Shown in pieces: positions 1 to 8,670 of a DNA stretch of 64,000 bases (position 1 is the first letter of the stretch; each line of letters begins with the position of its first letter). The notes beneath the pieces are model-generated. The model was not told the origin of the DNA, made no database searches, and saw nothing but the letters and a program-made list of their open reading frames with translations. The position numbers and the translations under genes were made by a program. Origin of the DNA: CAWCWN01 sp963799245 (GTDB lineage: Bacteria > Chloroflexota > Ktedonobacteria > Ktedonobacterales > Ktedonobacteraceae); contig CAWCWN010000006.1 of assembly GCA_963799245.1 (NCBI GenBank), positions 186,001 to 250,000 of the forward strand, written 5' to 3'.

Positions 1-639
1 CACCTCCACTCCTTTCGGTTGACCTGTAGAACCTGATGTATAGACGACATAAGCTACATCCTCGGCGGTGATTGGCGCGGTGGGATTTGATGTGCACATG
101 CCCTGCGCTACCTCGCCGCCATCCTCCGGGCAGACCAGCTTTGTGGCCGTGAGAGAAAGACGCGCCGCCGTGTGGCGCCGGGCTACCAGCACGGATAGCC
201 CGGCATCCTCCAGCATAAATACGAGCCGCTCGCTGGGGTAGGATGGGTCCAGCGCGACGTAGGCGCCCCCCGCTTTAAGGATGGCGAGCAGGCCCACAAC
301 CAGGTCGAAGGAGCGCTCGAGGCAGATGCCCACAAGTACATTGGGTCCTACACCGCAGGCCTGCAGGCGCCGGGCGAGCCTGTTAGCCTGCTCATTCAGC
401 TGTCCGTAAGTGAACATCCTGTCACCCATGAAGAGCGCAGGCGCGCCTGGCGTGGCCTGCGCCTGCCGCTCTACTAATTGCGGGATGCAGAACTCCTGTG
501 GAAAGTCCTGCTGAGTTGCGTTCCATGCCAGCAACTGCCGCCGCTCGTGCTCTGTCAGCGGCCCCCTGGTGCTGCCACCCCCTCCCCATACCCCTCCACT
601 GAGCGAATGCTCCATTTCCTTACTTCCATGTTGAAGCAC
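1..639 (-). CDS. Nonribosomal peptide synthetase, adenylation domain (3' part outside window)
   Basis: Reading right to left from a GTG at 639, preceded by GGAGG seven bases upstream, the frame stays open to the window edge (213 codons). It begins with a typical pre-adenylation linker (LTEHERRQLLAWNAT), continues with LTYxQLNEQANRLARRL-like sequence (here FTYGQLNEQANRLARRL), LKAGGAYVALDPSYP (core A2) and ends in YTSGSTGQPKGVEV, the phosphate-binding core A3 of amino-acid-activating adenylation domains. The enzyme would load an amino acid onto a carrier protein through an adenylate. No condensation domain precedes it, so this may be an initiation module or a stand-alone A domain; the substrate code lies outside the window. 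The divergent neighbour is PrnB-like, which supports a metabolite locus. Confidence 0.9.
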   Translation of the reverse strand, partial: MLQHGSKEMEHSLSGGVWGGGGSTRGPLTEHERRQLLAWNATQQDFPQEFCIPQLVERQAQATPGAPALFMGDRMFTYGQLNEQANRLARRLQACGVGPNVLVGICLERSFDLVVGLLAILKAGGAYVALDPSYPSERLVFMLEDAGLSVLVARRHTAARLSLTATKLVCPEDGGEVAQGMCTSNPTAPITAEDVAYVVYTSGSTGQPKGVEV

Positions 640-963
640 GGTAATTCCTCCTTAGATTACTTCCATCAGACGCTATTGTATGTTAAAATGACGGCGGCGG
701 AGACACGGGACATTTTAGGCTCCACGCGTAAATATATCTTACCATGGTTGGAATATATTGATCAATACGAATTTTATGTATTTTATTGGATTACCAATGA
801 TAAATTGGCGGGGTAGTATTATGGATTGTGAAAATGATGCCGCTCTGCTTATGTTAATTCCCCACGATTTTTGATGTAATCCACTAATATTTAGAATCGT
901 ATGCCATTTAAGCACGGATATTGAAATGATATTCGCTTGTAGATATTTGTAGAGGGTAGAGAT
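640..963. promoter_or_regulatory. AT-rich intergenic region between divergent genes
   Basis: This 324-bp stretch separates the leftward NRPS gene from the rightward PrnB-like gene and is clearly AT-richer than its surroundings. It must hold both divergent promoters, but I could not pick out a convincing -35/-10 pair. The short reading frames on either strand have no recognisable product. Confidence 0.4.
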
Positions 964-2154
964 TTGTATAACAGAGTTCTTCATAAGATGTTGTCTAGCG
1001 CACGGCCGGTGCCACACGGCCGCGCACGTACTCTGGAGCGCCTGGCGATTTCCCTGCGCGGGGAAGCCGCCATCAATCAGGCCATAGCTGAGGCTGATCC
1101 GCTGGGGGTGGATGAAGCATTTTTGAGCCTGCCAGCTCGCAATGAGAAGGGAGATAGTGAAGGGATACGTTCGCTACTGGCGCGGGCCGTCGCCAGCGCG
1201 CAGAGCATGCCGCAGCCTGATTTTATCCGCTGCAGCGCGGCCATCAGAGATGTCAGCATGCTTGGCGCCTCGCTGGTGAGATACGGCCTGGAGCCCGCGG
1301 ATTGCGAGCCTGCCTTTAGCGATGTTTTGCTGTTCCTGTCCACTAAAACCGCCTCACACATTCCCAGGGACTCATTTATTGACTATACTTCCAGGAATCC
1401 CGTGGATAAGCGCGAACGAACCTTTACCGCGTTGCCCCAAGAAAGACTCTTTATCGCGAGCCTGCGCAGGGGGATGGACGCTCTGAACGCTTGTCTATAT
1501 AACATGATGTCAGCATGTATGTATCCTTTTGCGCGCGAGGAGTGTGCGCTGTATCTCCATTCAGCAACTGATGACTTGCAAAACATGATCGATGCGATTG
1601 TACAGGTGAAAAGAGGCATTACCCCCGAGGTTTTTACCCATCATATCCGTCCTTTTTTTGAGCCATTCCGCGTCGGTGATAGAGGCTATAGCGCTCCCAG
1701 CGGCGCAGAGATGCCCATTTTAAATATTGATCAAATTATCTGGGGAGCCGATTGCAGTGATGAGCTCTACGCGACCTATCTCCAGGCAAATATTATACGC
1801 CTGCCGCAGATTTACCGCACCATCAGCCAGCGAGTCAGCGGACGGATCTCGTTGATTACCATGCTCAAAGATCGCCTCGCGGCGGACAAGCCCTTCAGCT
1901 GCTCTGAACGTGTAGCAATCCAGGAGCTTCATCAGCTCCTCACCAAATTGTACTCTTTCCGCATGCCCCATTACCGAGTTGCGCAGGACAATGTTATACT
2001 ACGGGAAAAAGAGTCCGGCGCGGGTCAGGTTGTGAAAGGCAGCAGCGGCTTTGGCCTCGTGGAAACGAAATATGTGCTGGATCAAACGATTAAATGCCGT
2101 CAAATAACTTCGCAGGCCCTTGCTTTTCACGCTCAATCCTGCGAGAAGGTGTAG
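964..2154 (+). CDS. PrnB-like (indoleamine-dioxygenase superfamily) protein
   Basis: A 396-residue protein. The segment FFEPFRVGDRGYSAPSGAEM followed by PILNIDQIIWG (about residues 225-260) and the later HYRVAQDN (about 342) resemble the monodechloroaminopyrrolnitrin synthase PrnB family, helical heme proteins related to indoleamine 2,3-dioxygenase. PrnB rearranges 7-chlorotryptophan in pyrrolnitrin synthesis; other family members are mostly uncharacterised. I chose the TTG start because GAGGG sits seven bases upstream; an ATG eight codons later (988) is the alternative. It faces away from an NRPS gene, so a tryptophan-derived metabolite is possible but unproven. Assignment is from motif memory, not a search. 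Confidence 0.6.
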   Translation: MYNRVLHKMLSSARPVPHGRARTLERLAISLRGEAAINQAIAEADPLGVDEAFLSLPARNEKGDSEGIRSLLARAVASAQSMPQPDFIRCSAAIRDVSMLGASLVRYGLEPADCEPAFSDVLLFLSTKTASHIPRDSFIDYTSRNPVDKRERTFTALPQERLFIASLRRGMDALNACLYNMMSACMYPFAREECALYLHSATDDLQNMIDAIVQVKRGITPEVFTHHIRPFFEPFRVGDRGYSAPSGAEMPILNIDQIIWGADCSDELYATYLQANIIRLPQIYRTISQRVSGRISLITMLKDRLAADKPFSCSERVAIQELHQLLTKLYSFRMPHYRVAQDNVILREKESGAGQVVKGSSGFGLVETKYVLDQTIKCRQITSQALAFHAQSCEKV

Positions 2155-2178
2155 TCAGCCTTGGCGCAAGAACAAACG

Positions 2179-2280
2179 ATGCTCCCAATTGGAGCTACAC
2201 TGCAAATCAAAACGGAGACGACTATTGTGTAGAGAAGATGCTCGGTAAGGGCGGCTTCAGCGTCGTCTACCTTGTGAGTG
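2179..2280 (+). pseudogene. Ser/Thr protein kinase, N-terminal fragment
   Basis: After an ATG at 2179 the translation starts MLPIGATLQ, and after a shift of frame it continues YCVEKMLGKGGFSVVYLV, the glycine-rich ATP loop of a eukaryotic-type kinase. Similarity stops at about 2280, where sequence of a P450 gene on the other strand begins. Only the first 30 or so residues of a kinase survive and they carry a frameshift. Confidence 0.6.
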
Positions 2281-2923
2281 GCGCTTTTTTAGCCTGACAT
2301 TCTTCATCCCTGGCTCGCAGCAGGATGGATAAGAAATCATCGCGCTCCAGCAGTTTGCTACGCCGCTCAGCGATGAAGCCCGCAATGCGTTCACGCAATA
2401 CCTGTACGGCCCTGTGCGTGCGCTGATTGCGCGGCAGGGGCCAGCCGTATGGCGGTGGCAGAAGGGACGCGAGTGCGTGCGAGATATATGCAGTAGCGAC
2501 GGCCATGGCCGCGCCGAGCTCGTCGGTTTCGCCGAAGACGTCGGCATCAAAGAGCGCTTTGCCGATAATGCTCATGGTGAGGCCGGTCATCTGCTGGTTG
2601 ACGTCGATCGTGGCGCCATCAGGCCAGCTCTGCTGGATCTGTTCCGCGTAATGGCCCATGATCTCGGCGTAGCCGGCGATGTGGCGCGGTTGGAAGGGTG
2701 GAGCGATGAGCTTACGCTGGTGACGATGGAAGTCGCCTTCGCTGCTGAAGATGCCGTCGCCGATCACCGGGCGAAAGGTGTTATGAATGGCATCGCCCTT
2801 GTCAAAGTTATAGGCATGTTCGACCAGGATGCTAGACACGTGCTCCGGCCTGTTGAACAGGATGCCGGGGAACGGGCCAAAATGCATGCCGCAGACATCG
2901 CTCTCACGCGCTAAACGCCGCAT
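2267..2923 (-). pseudogene. Cytochrome P450, internal fragment
   Basis: 218 codons match the N-terminal half of a P450: GPFPGILFNRPEHVSSILVE, then GDGIFSSEGDFHRHQRKL (helix C region with the WxxxR-like HRHQRK) and DDFLSILLRARDEE before helix I. The oxygen-binding AGxDTT helix I, the ExxR pair and the heme-ligand cysteine loop are all missing, so it cannot be a working monooxygenase. The N-terminal anchor region is also absent: the frame opens directly at a junction with kinase sequence on the same strand. It is sandwiched between two kinase fragments of opposite orientation. Confidence 0.8.
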
Positions 2924-2925
2924 GA

Positions 2926-3060
2926 GGCCCAGGCACCTCCGCGGTGCGTATAATATTTGCCGGTTTGATGTCGCGAAAGATCAGTGGTGGCTGGCGCGTA
3001 TGCAGGTACTCAAGTACCGTACTCAGCGCTGAGCTTGACAGGCGAGATTTTGCGGTCATA
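2926..3060 (-). pseudogene. Ser/Thr protein kinase, catalytic-loop fragment
   Basis: Translation of the minus strand gives LEYLHTRQPPLIFRDIKPAN, the helix E and catalytic loop (HRDIKPxN with F for H) of a Ser/Thr kinase. The frame stops shortly after running into the P450 fragment. Upstream kinase lobes and the DFG motif are missing. It lies in the opposite orientation to the glycine-loop fragment at 2179, so the two are not simply the flanks of one insertion. Confidence 0.6.
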
Positions 3061-3149
3061 TAGTGCATTTATAATCTGAGCGCTCGGTCAAATCACAGGC
3101 TTTTTTTCTGCATAGTCCTGGTTACGTGCACAAACGGGAGGGATGACTC

Positions 3150-3905
3150 ATGGACGCTGTCAATAATGCCTTCATGCAGATGCGCGCAGTCACCATTTCT
3201 CGCGAATATGGTAGTGGGGGTGGTGAGATCGCCGCCCGCCTGGCAGGTCGCCTGGGCTGGCTGTTGATTGATCACCAGATTGTTGTGCGTGTGGCAAACG
3301 AAATAGGTGTAAGTACGCATGAGGCGGAGGCGCGCGATGAGCGCGCCGAAGGATTTCTCGAGCGCGTTCTGAATAGTGCGCTGGGCATTGATCCAGCTTT
3401 GATGGTAGAGGCGCCACTGGAAGCGTTCACAACAGATGAAGAGGTCTATCGCAACGCGCTGAACAAGGTCGTCAGGGCGGCCGCCGCGCGTGGTCATGTG
3501 GTGATCGTGGGTCGAGGCTCTCAGATACTGCTGGCACAATACCGGGATATTTTACATGTGCGGGTAGTAGCGGAGTTAGAAAAACGTGTGGCCTACGTTA
3601 TGCAGCGCGAGGGATTGGAGCGAGCGGAGGCGCGGGCCCGCGTACAGATGAAAGATCGCGACCGAGCAAAATACCTGCAGGCTGAGTACCATCAACATCC
3701 AGATGATCCGTGCCTGTACGACCTGGTCCTGAACACCTCCCTGCTCACCCTGGACACCGCCGTTGACGTCATTTGTGCGCTATTGCAGGAGAAGGCCAGG
3801 CTTCTTGCAGTGCCGCCTGAGCAGCTGGGACCCGCCGTGGGGACGTCACGCTATCCTCATCAACCTGAAGACTTTCATCCGCCGCTGCCTGATATGATGC
3901 TTTAG
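3150..3905 (+). CDS. Cytidylate kinase-like family protein
   Basis: A 251-residue P-loop protein of the cytidylate-kinase-like family. Near the N-terminus TISREYGSGGGEIAARLAGR is the characteristic ATP-binding region (SREYGSGG variant of the P-loop), and VIVGRGSQILL followed by an arginine-rich segment (RAEARARVQMKDRDRAKYL) fits the lid and acceptor region. Members phosphorylate nucleoside monophosphates or are of unknown substrate; CMP kinase activity here is an inference. Start ATG has GGGAGGG at good spacing. It ends four bases into the convergent RibD-type gene. Confidence 0.85.
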   Translation: MDAVNNAFMQMRAVTISREYGSGGGEIAARLAGRLGWLLIDHQIVVRVANEIGVSTHEAEARDERAEGFLERVLNSALGIDPALMVEAPLEAFTTDEEVYRNALNKVVRAAAARGHVVIVGRGSQILLAQYRDILHVRVVAELEKRVAYVMQREGLERAEARARVQMKDRDRAKYLQAEYHQHPDDPCLYDLVLNTSLLTLDTAVDVICALLQEKARLLAVPPEQLGPAVGTSRYPHQPEDFHPPLPDMML

Positions 3906-4795
3906 CGCGCCCTGTCTGCGCCCGCTCGTGGGTGCGTGCTGTCGTGCGTACGGTCAAAGGCATAGCGCAGGAATAGATGGCTCCCGCCACGTTTTGTGCC
4001 GATGAGCGTCCCCCACAGGGGATGCTCTGGCGCGAACAGCTGGCCGGCGACCAGTCCGGGCCGCTCGCAGCTCCCATCTCTGCCGGCAATCTGCGGGGCC
4101 AGCGTCAGGAAAAGCTCATGAATGCAGTTCGTGGCAAAGAAGGCACCCATCAACTCTGGTCCGCCCTCAACCAGGATCAAATCAGACTGGTGCATAGTGC
4201 CGACAGCCTCCAGGATTGTCCGCGCGCTGAGCGATCCCTCGGGTTGCGCCGCTATGACCTTGACTGTGGCTGGCAGAGCCTGTGCCCCAATGCGATGTAA
4301 GCCCTGCGTGGTTGTGATGACCAGAACCTCTACCTCGGCGGATTGAAAAAGCGGCAGGCTAAGGTCGACCTCACCGCGAGCGCTCACGATGACGTTCAAT
4401 GGAGCCGCCACCTTGCCCAGGTCTGAGCGCAGCGCCTGGTACTCGCCGGCGAGGGGGGGATAGATGCGCTCGGCGGTCCAGAGGTGCTTTGGACTTGCGC
4501 GCAGCGTGCCGGCGCCGACAATCACGGCGTCGGCAAGCGCCCGCAAAAGCCCCATTACCATGTGATCATGAGCGTTAAAGTCGCTGATCTCACCTCCGCC
4601 CGAGCTGCCCGGCCCCCCTAGCGCCACGACTCCATCCAGCGTTGTGACAAAGTTAGCGATGACATATGGCCGGCGCAGATGCGGCGGGAACTGGAGGCGG
4701 CCATAGAGTCTCGCCAGGCCGGGCGGAAGCGCGATCTCACTTCCGCGTTCCTCTTCGAAGAGCGATGTCAGTGGTGGCAGGGTATTCAAGAGCAT
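3902..4795 (-). CDS. RibD C-terminal domain (dihydrofolate-reductase-fold) protein
   Basis: 297 residues matching the reductase domain of riboflavin biosynthesis RibD. Visible landmarks are YVIANFVTTLDGVVAL near residue 45 (substrate/NADPH entry strand), LRALADAVIVGAGTLRAS near 85 (NADPH-binding turn) and LILVEGGPELMGAFF near 205 (the GG-containing cofactor loop). No deaminase domain is present, so it is a stand-alone reductase; such proteins occur both in riboflavin synthesis and in unrelated NADPH reductions. It has no riboflavin-gene neighbours here. Its stop overlaps the convergent cytidylate-kinase-like gene by four bases. Confidence 0.85.
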   Translation of the reverse strand: MLLNTLPPLTSLFEEERGSEIALPPGLARLYGRLQFPPHLRRPYVIANFVTTLDGVVALGGPGSSGGGEISDFNAHDHMVMGLLRALADAVIVGAGTLRASPKHLWTAERIYPPLAGEYQALRSDLGKVAAPLNVIVSARGEVDLSLPLFQSAEVEVLVITTTQGLHRIGAQALPATVKVIAAQPEGSLSARTILEAVGTMHQSDLILVEGGPELMGAFFATNCIHELFLTLAPQIAGRDGSCERPGLVAGQLFAPEHPLWGTLIGTKRGGSHLFLRYAFDRTHDSTHPRAGADRAR

Positions 4796-4898
4796 TCCCT
4801 CTCTTCCTTGACTATGGTCTCCCTACCAGTATACCTGCATCTTCGCCTCCTGAACTGCTTGATGGCTGTACCTGCGTGATCGGCAGGCTTGCCCGTTG

Positions 4899-5490
4899 CT
4901 AGACATTCAGGTCAGAGCCCACGAAGTAGTCGTGCCCATTCGAGGCCGGAATGTCCCAGATGGCGTCCATGGGTGATTCGCCGCCACCTCTCCAGTTGTG
5001 CGCAACGGCTGCCCGCCAGGCAGCCGTTGCGGCGCAGCCCGTGTTAACCACGTCGGGGAAGGCTTGAGCGTGGTCTAAAGGCCCTGTGTGTGACTCTCTT
5101 TCTCTGCCAGCAGGCGTTTTCGGCCTGGGCGATGGGTCTAGTGAGGGCCTGGGCGCGCAGCTGCTCCAGGCGTTCCAGCCCTGCGGACTGGACGTTCGAC
5201 CACTCGCGCACGAAGTCTCCCGCCAGGATGTCGTTGCTAAGCACATGGGTGAAGCGCTCACGCAGCCAGGCGCCATCGTCGGAGGCGATAGCTCTTAACT
5301 GGCCGTTCAAACAGGCCGCGGCCTCCCTTTTTCTGCTTGCTTCTAAACTGAGAGTGAGCCCGGTGGAAGAGGAAAGCAGAGATTGCTGCGTGAATATTTT
5401 TCGTGATAGAGCCTGGCCCTCGGCCGGCCTGCTGGCGAAGCCATTGACTCCCCACCCTGGATCTACCACTTCCCCGCCCCCGGTCTCCAC
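4899..5490 (-). pseudogene. Degenerate hypothetical gene
   Basis: No single frame spans this stretch. The frame from 5490 carries plausible protein sequence (LRERFTHVLSNDILAGDFV, then ERLEQLRAQALTRP) until about 5080; another frame continues with a protein-like end (DAIWDIPASNGHDYFVGSD) to a stop at 4899. The pattern fits one gene broken by at least one frameshift. I do not recognise the family. Confidence 0.35.
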
Positions 5491-5649
5491 GCCGACGCGC
5501 AGAGCCGGCTCGGGGCGGGTGCGACCTGAGCCGAGACCGGAGAAGCGCTATCGGCGGCCGCGCGTGGGCGTGCGTCATACAGAGGGCATGGCAGCTTGCA
5601 GAAATCGCTGGTCACAGCTGCGCCCCGCATGGCATGCATTGAGGCTGCA

Positions 5650-6011
5650 CGATGAATAGAGGATATATGCCGATTTTACGCTTCGTCCGCTAAGATTAAT
5701 GCGTAACTCTCCTCCTTTTGGGTGAGATGCCGATAATGCAAAGTAAGGATGCAAGATTAGCTGCCAGAGTGATGGCATCCAGCATGCGTCCGGTCATTCT
5801 CTGTGCGCTGCAGCGCCGGAGGAGGGCCCGCAAGGGCACTAGCGGCGAAATAGGGCAGAGACGCAACTACTTATTCAAGCGTGCGGCATTTGTTAGGATA
5901 GTAATAATGGTAGTATGGAGAGAAATACCGCACCATTCATCATACGAAGGAGTGCTTTGCACCACCTCCTTTTAAGTAAGCGGGACCTCGCTCGAGCCGG
6001 GAGGAGAACCG
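5650..6011. other. Intergenic region upstream of response regulator
   Basis: About 360 bp with no convincing gene. It should contain the promoter of the following two-component pair; the 3' end supplies a strong GGGAGGAG ribosome-binding site just before 6012. A small open frame (5718-5975) has no recognisable product. Confidence 0.4.
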
Positions 6012-6653
6012 ATGACAATTCGTATCCTGATCGTGGATGATCATAGTGTCGTGCGTGAAGGACTACGCATGTTTCTGGGGCGTGATCCCGAGCTGGAAGT
6101 TGTGGGTGAGGCAGCGGATGGGGCTGAAGCAATTGAGAAGGCGCGCTACCTGCGACCAGAGGTTGTGCTTATGGATCTGATCATTCCTGTGATTGATGGG
6201 ATCGCTGCGACCTCCATCATTCGCTGTGAGCTGCCGGAGACGGAGGTGGTTGTTCTGACGAATATGCTTGAGAGTTCTTCGGTGACCAGCGCGATTCGTG
6301 CCGGGGCGATAAGCTATCTCTTAAAAGATACGCAGGCCGCGGAATTGCGCACCGCCATCAAGGCCGCTGCGGCTGGCCAGGTTCACCTATCTCCCCAGGC
6401 GTCAACATATTTACTGCATGAGGTACGAACCCCTGAGGGTCCCGTTCCGTTGACCGAACGCGAGTTAGATGTGCTAGGCCTGCTGGCCCGGGGACATACC
6501 AATAAAGAGATTGCCCACGCCTTACATATTGCTGAGGATACAGTGAAGTCGCACGTTCGTCATATTTTAGCGAAGCTGGGCGCGCAGAGTCGTACGCAGG
6601 CGACTCTTGCCGCAATGCGCCTGGGATTGGTGGCCAATGAAGCAAAACGGTGA
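6012..6653 (+). CDS. NarL/FixJ-family response regulator
   Basis: 213 residues: receiver domain with acidic pair at residues 9-10 (IVDDH), phospho-acceptor Asp in VVLMDLIIP (about 54), conserved Thr and Lys (YLLKDTQA, about 104), then a LuxR-type helix-turn-helix (LTERELDVLGLLARG, NKEIAHALHIAEDTVKSHV) at about 145-205. It is a DNA-binding transcription regulator phosphorylated by the partner kinase. The partner gene starts inside its 3' end, so the two are translationally coupled. Ribosome-binding site GGGAGGAG. Confidence 0.95.
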   Translation: MTIRILIVDDHSVVREGLRMFLGRDPELEVVGEAADGAEAIEKARYLRPEVVLMDLIIPVIDGIAATSIIRCELPETEVVVLTNMLESSSVTSAIRAGAISYLLKDTQAAELRTAIKAAAAGQVHLSPQASTYLLHEVRTPEGPVPLTERELDVLGLLARGHTNKEIAHALHIAEDTVKSHVRHILAKLGAQSRTQATLAAMRLGLVANEAKR

Positions 6654-7926
6654 GCAAATGCGTGCCATAGCCCGCGCAGGGAGAGCGAAGGTGTGGTGCA
6701 CAGATATACATGATATTTGCGGGACCAGGGAGCCCCTGCGTCTTGCAGTCAAGGAGACCAACGCCGACCTGGAGCAACGGACGCGCGAGTTGTCCTTGTT
6801 GTTGAACGCCGCCTACGCTGTGGCCTCGACTCTGGAAATTCGGCCATTGTTGAGTACCATCCTGACGCAGCTCAAGACTGTTGTGGACTACACTGGCGCG
6901 GCGATTCTGCGCATTCAGGAGGATCAGCTGTTCTTGCTGGACTACCAGGGACCGCTTGCGCCGGGGCAGATAGAGCAACTGCTGCGTCTCTTTGATCAAA
7001 GCTTGACCTTCGCCTCGCTATGTCAGCGGCGTGAGGCGATTTTACGTAACAATTTGCACCTGGATGCATGTTTCACTGCAGCCTATATCAAAGAGACACG
7101 CGCGGATGAGCAGCAGGCTGAGCGGGCTTTACGCCAGTTTCGGGCCTGGATGGCTGTCCCCTTGATTGTTCAGGAACGCACGCTGGGAATGTTGATCCTG
7201 CACCATCGTCGCCCGCACTTCTACACGCCACATCATGCTAGCCTGGCCTTTGCCCTGGCCAATTCGGCGGCCATCGCCCTGGAGAATGCGTATCTGCACG
7301 AGCAGGCGCGGGCACTGGCTGTTTCGCAGGAGCGGCAACACCTCTCCCGTGAGCTGCACGACTCGGTCTCGCAGGCCTTTTATGGGATCTGTCTTAGCGC
7401 TCATAGCGCCCTTGAGGCCCTCGAGGAAGATCCGTGTGGGGCGCGGGCCCCTCTTGAACATGTGCTTATGTACACCGAGATGGGACTGGCTGAGATACGC
7501 GCCCTGCTCTTTGAACTGCGACCCGAGTCGCTGGAGGCCGAAGGCCTGGTCGCCGCTCTGCTGAAACAGGTGACCATTTTGCAGACAAGCTATCAACTGC
7601 CCGTGGAAGTGTCTCTGGAAGCTGAGCCCGCGATTTCCCTTGAAAGTAAGCACGCGCTTTATCGCGTGGCGCAGGAGGCGCTGCATAACGTGGTCAAACA
7701 TGCGCGGGCCAGCAAGGTCACGCTGCGCCTGGCGCGCGATGCTCAGGAACTGGTGCTGGCGATATGTGATGACGGCAGAGGCTTTGACACGGCCCGCTCT
7801 TTTCCGGGGCACCTCGGCCTGTGCTCAATGCGAGAGCGCCTGGCGCGCCTGGATGGTGCGCTCATAATCGAGAGCGCCCCGGGGGCAGGGACCACGGTCG
7901 TCGCCCGGGCGCCGCTGCACAAATGA
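6637..7926 (+). CDS. GAF-domain sensor histidine kinase (NarL-partner type)
   Basis: About 429 residues. A GAF sensor domain spans roughly residues 30-210; the dimerisation/phosphoacceptor helix contains ERQHLSRELHDSVSQAF (HisKA_3 type, His in ELHDSV), followed by an HATPase domain with ALHNVVKHA (N box), ICDDGRGFD (G1) and LCSMRERLARLDG (G2). No membrane segments are visible, so the kinase is probably cytosolic. I took ATG 6637, overlapping the response regulator by 17 bases; ATG 6658 and TTG 6607 are possible and none has a strong ribosome-binding site. Confidence 0.92.
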   Translation: MKQNGEQMRAIARAGRAKVWCTDIHDICGTREPLRLAVKETNADLEQRTRELSLLLNAAYAVASTLEIRPLLSTILTQLKTVVDYTGAAILRIQEDQLFLLDYQGPLAPGQIEQLLRLFDQSLTFASLCQRREAILRNNLHLDACFTAAYIKETRADEQQAERALRQFRAWMAVPLIVQERTLGMLILHHRRPHFYTPHHASLAFALANSAAIALENAYLHEQARALAVSQERQHLSRELHDSVSQAFYGICLSAHSALEALEEDPCGARAPLEHVLMYTEMGLAEIRALLFELRPESLEAEGLVAALLKQVTILQTSYQLPVEVSLEAEPAISLESKHALYRVAQEALHNVVKHARASKVTLRLARDAQELVLAICDDGRGFDTARSFPGHLGLCSMRERLARLDGALIIESAPGAGTTVVARAPLHK

Positions 7927-8287
7927 GCACTCCAACACTGTATATGTATCACATGTGATATGAGCGTCCCGAATACAGCACATAAGCGAGATATCTCGCA
8001 TTCCGACTTTAGAGTGAGACAATTACTACACGAAATGAGAGCGCGAAAATCACCCATCTGCGTGATGTGATGTGGGAGTTTTTCCCCTATACTTTTCTTA
8101 AGTAATACAACAAGTGTCGGATGTAAGGAGAAATACTCTTACTCCCAGCGTTTCACGAGAAATATGGCCGCACCAATCCTCTGCGGGAAGAGCAATTGAG
8201 TGTGGTAGCCATGTGACGTACGTCTGCTGAGGTACTGGCACACGCAAAGTATTCTTTGAAAGTTACGATGAGAGAAAGGGGACCATC
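7927..8287. other. Intergenic region with a short perfect palindrome
   Basis: About 360 bp without a gene. It contains the 14-bp palindrome TATCACATGTGATA at 7947-7960, 21 bases after the histidine kinase stop, and an AAAGGGG ribosome-binding site for the HTH gene at its right end. Nothing else was identified. Confidence 0.4.
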
Positions 8288-8551
8288 ATGGTTCATCACA
8301 CACATGTTTCGTCTACACAGCACATGCAGAACACTTTGCCGGCTAGCGGGTTATCGCAGGGCGAGGCTCTGCTTACTGTTGGTGAGGTGGCCCGGCGCCT
8401 GAGGGTTGATACCACTACGGTTCGCCGTTGGATTTCAACGGGGACATTAGACGCCGTCGTCCTGCCACACCGCGGTAAAAGGCAGGCCTACAGGATTCGC
8501 CAGGGAACACTGGATGAGCTCCTGCATACTCCGGCGGCTGCAATGAAATAA
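8288..8551 (+). CDS. Excisionase-type helix-turn-helix DNA-binding protein
   Basis: 87 residues. The segment LTVGEVARRLRVDTTTVRRW at about 30-50 followed by STGTLDAVVLPHRGKRQAYRI is the winged helix-turn-helix of the excisionase/MerR-like HTH_17 group. Such small proteins bind DNA as recombination directionality factors or transcription regulators; no integrase is nearby, so a regulatory role is more likely. AAAGGGG lies seven bases before the ATG. Confidence 0.8.
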   Translation: MVHHTHVSSTQHMQNTLPASGLSQGEALLTVGEVARRLRVDTTTVRRWISTGTLDAVVLPHRGKRQAYRIRQGTLDELLHTPAAAMK

Positions 8552-8670
8552 AAGCCAGGCGCCCGGGCAAGCGGGAGACTGGAGATAGATCTATAGCATA
8601 AGACGGTGCATGCACGGCTCAATCAAAAGACAGGCCATTGGATTGAGCCAGCGCAGCATGCCCGTGTGAC

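Noticed and set aside
7129..7812. 227-codon minus-strand frame inside the GAF histidine kinase
   Set aside because: Shadow of a strong kinase gene; low-complexity basic/Gln-rich translation and no ribosome-binding site.
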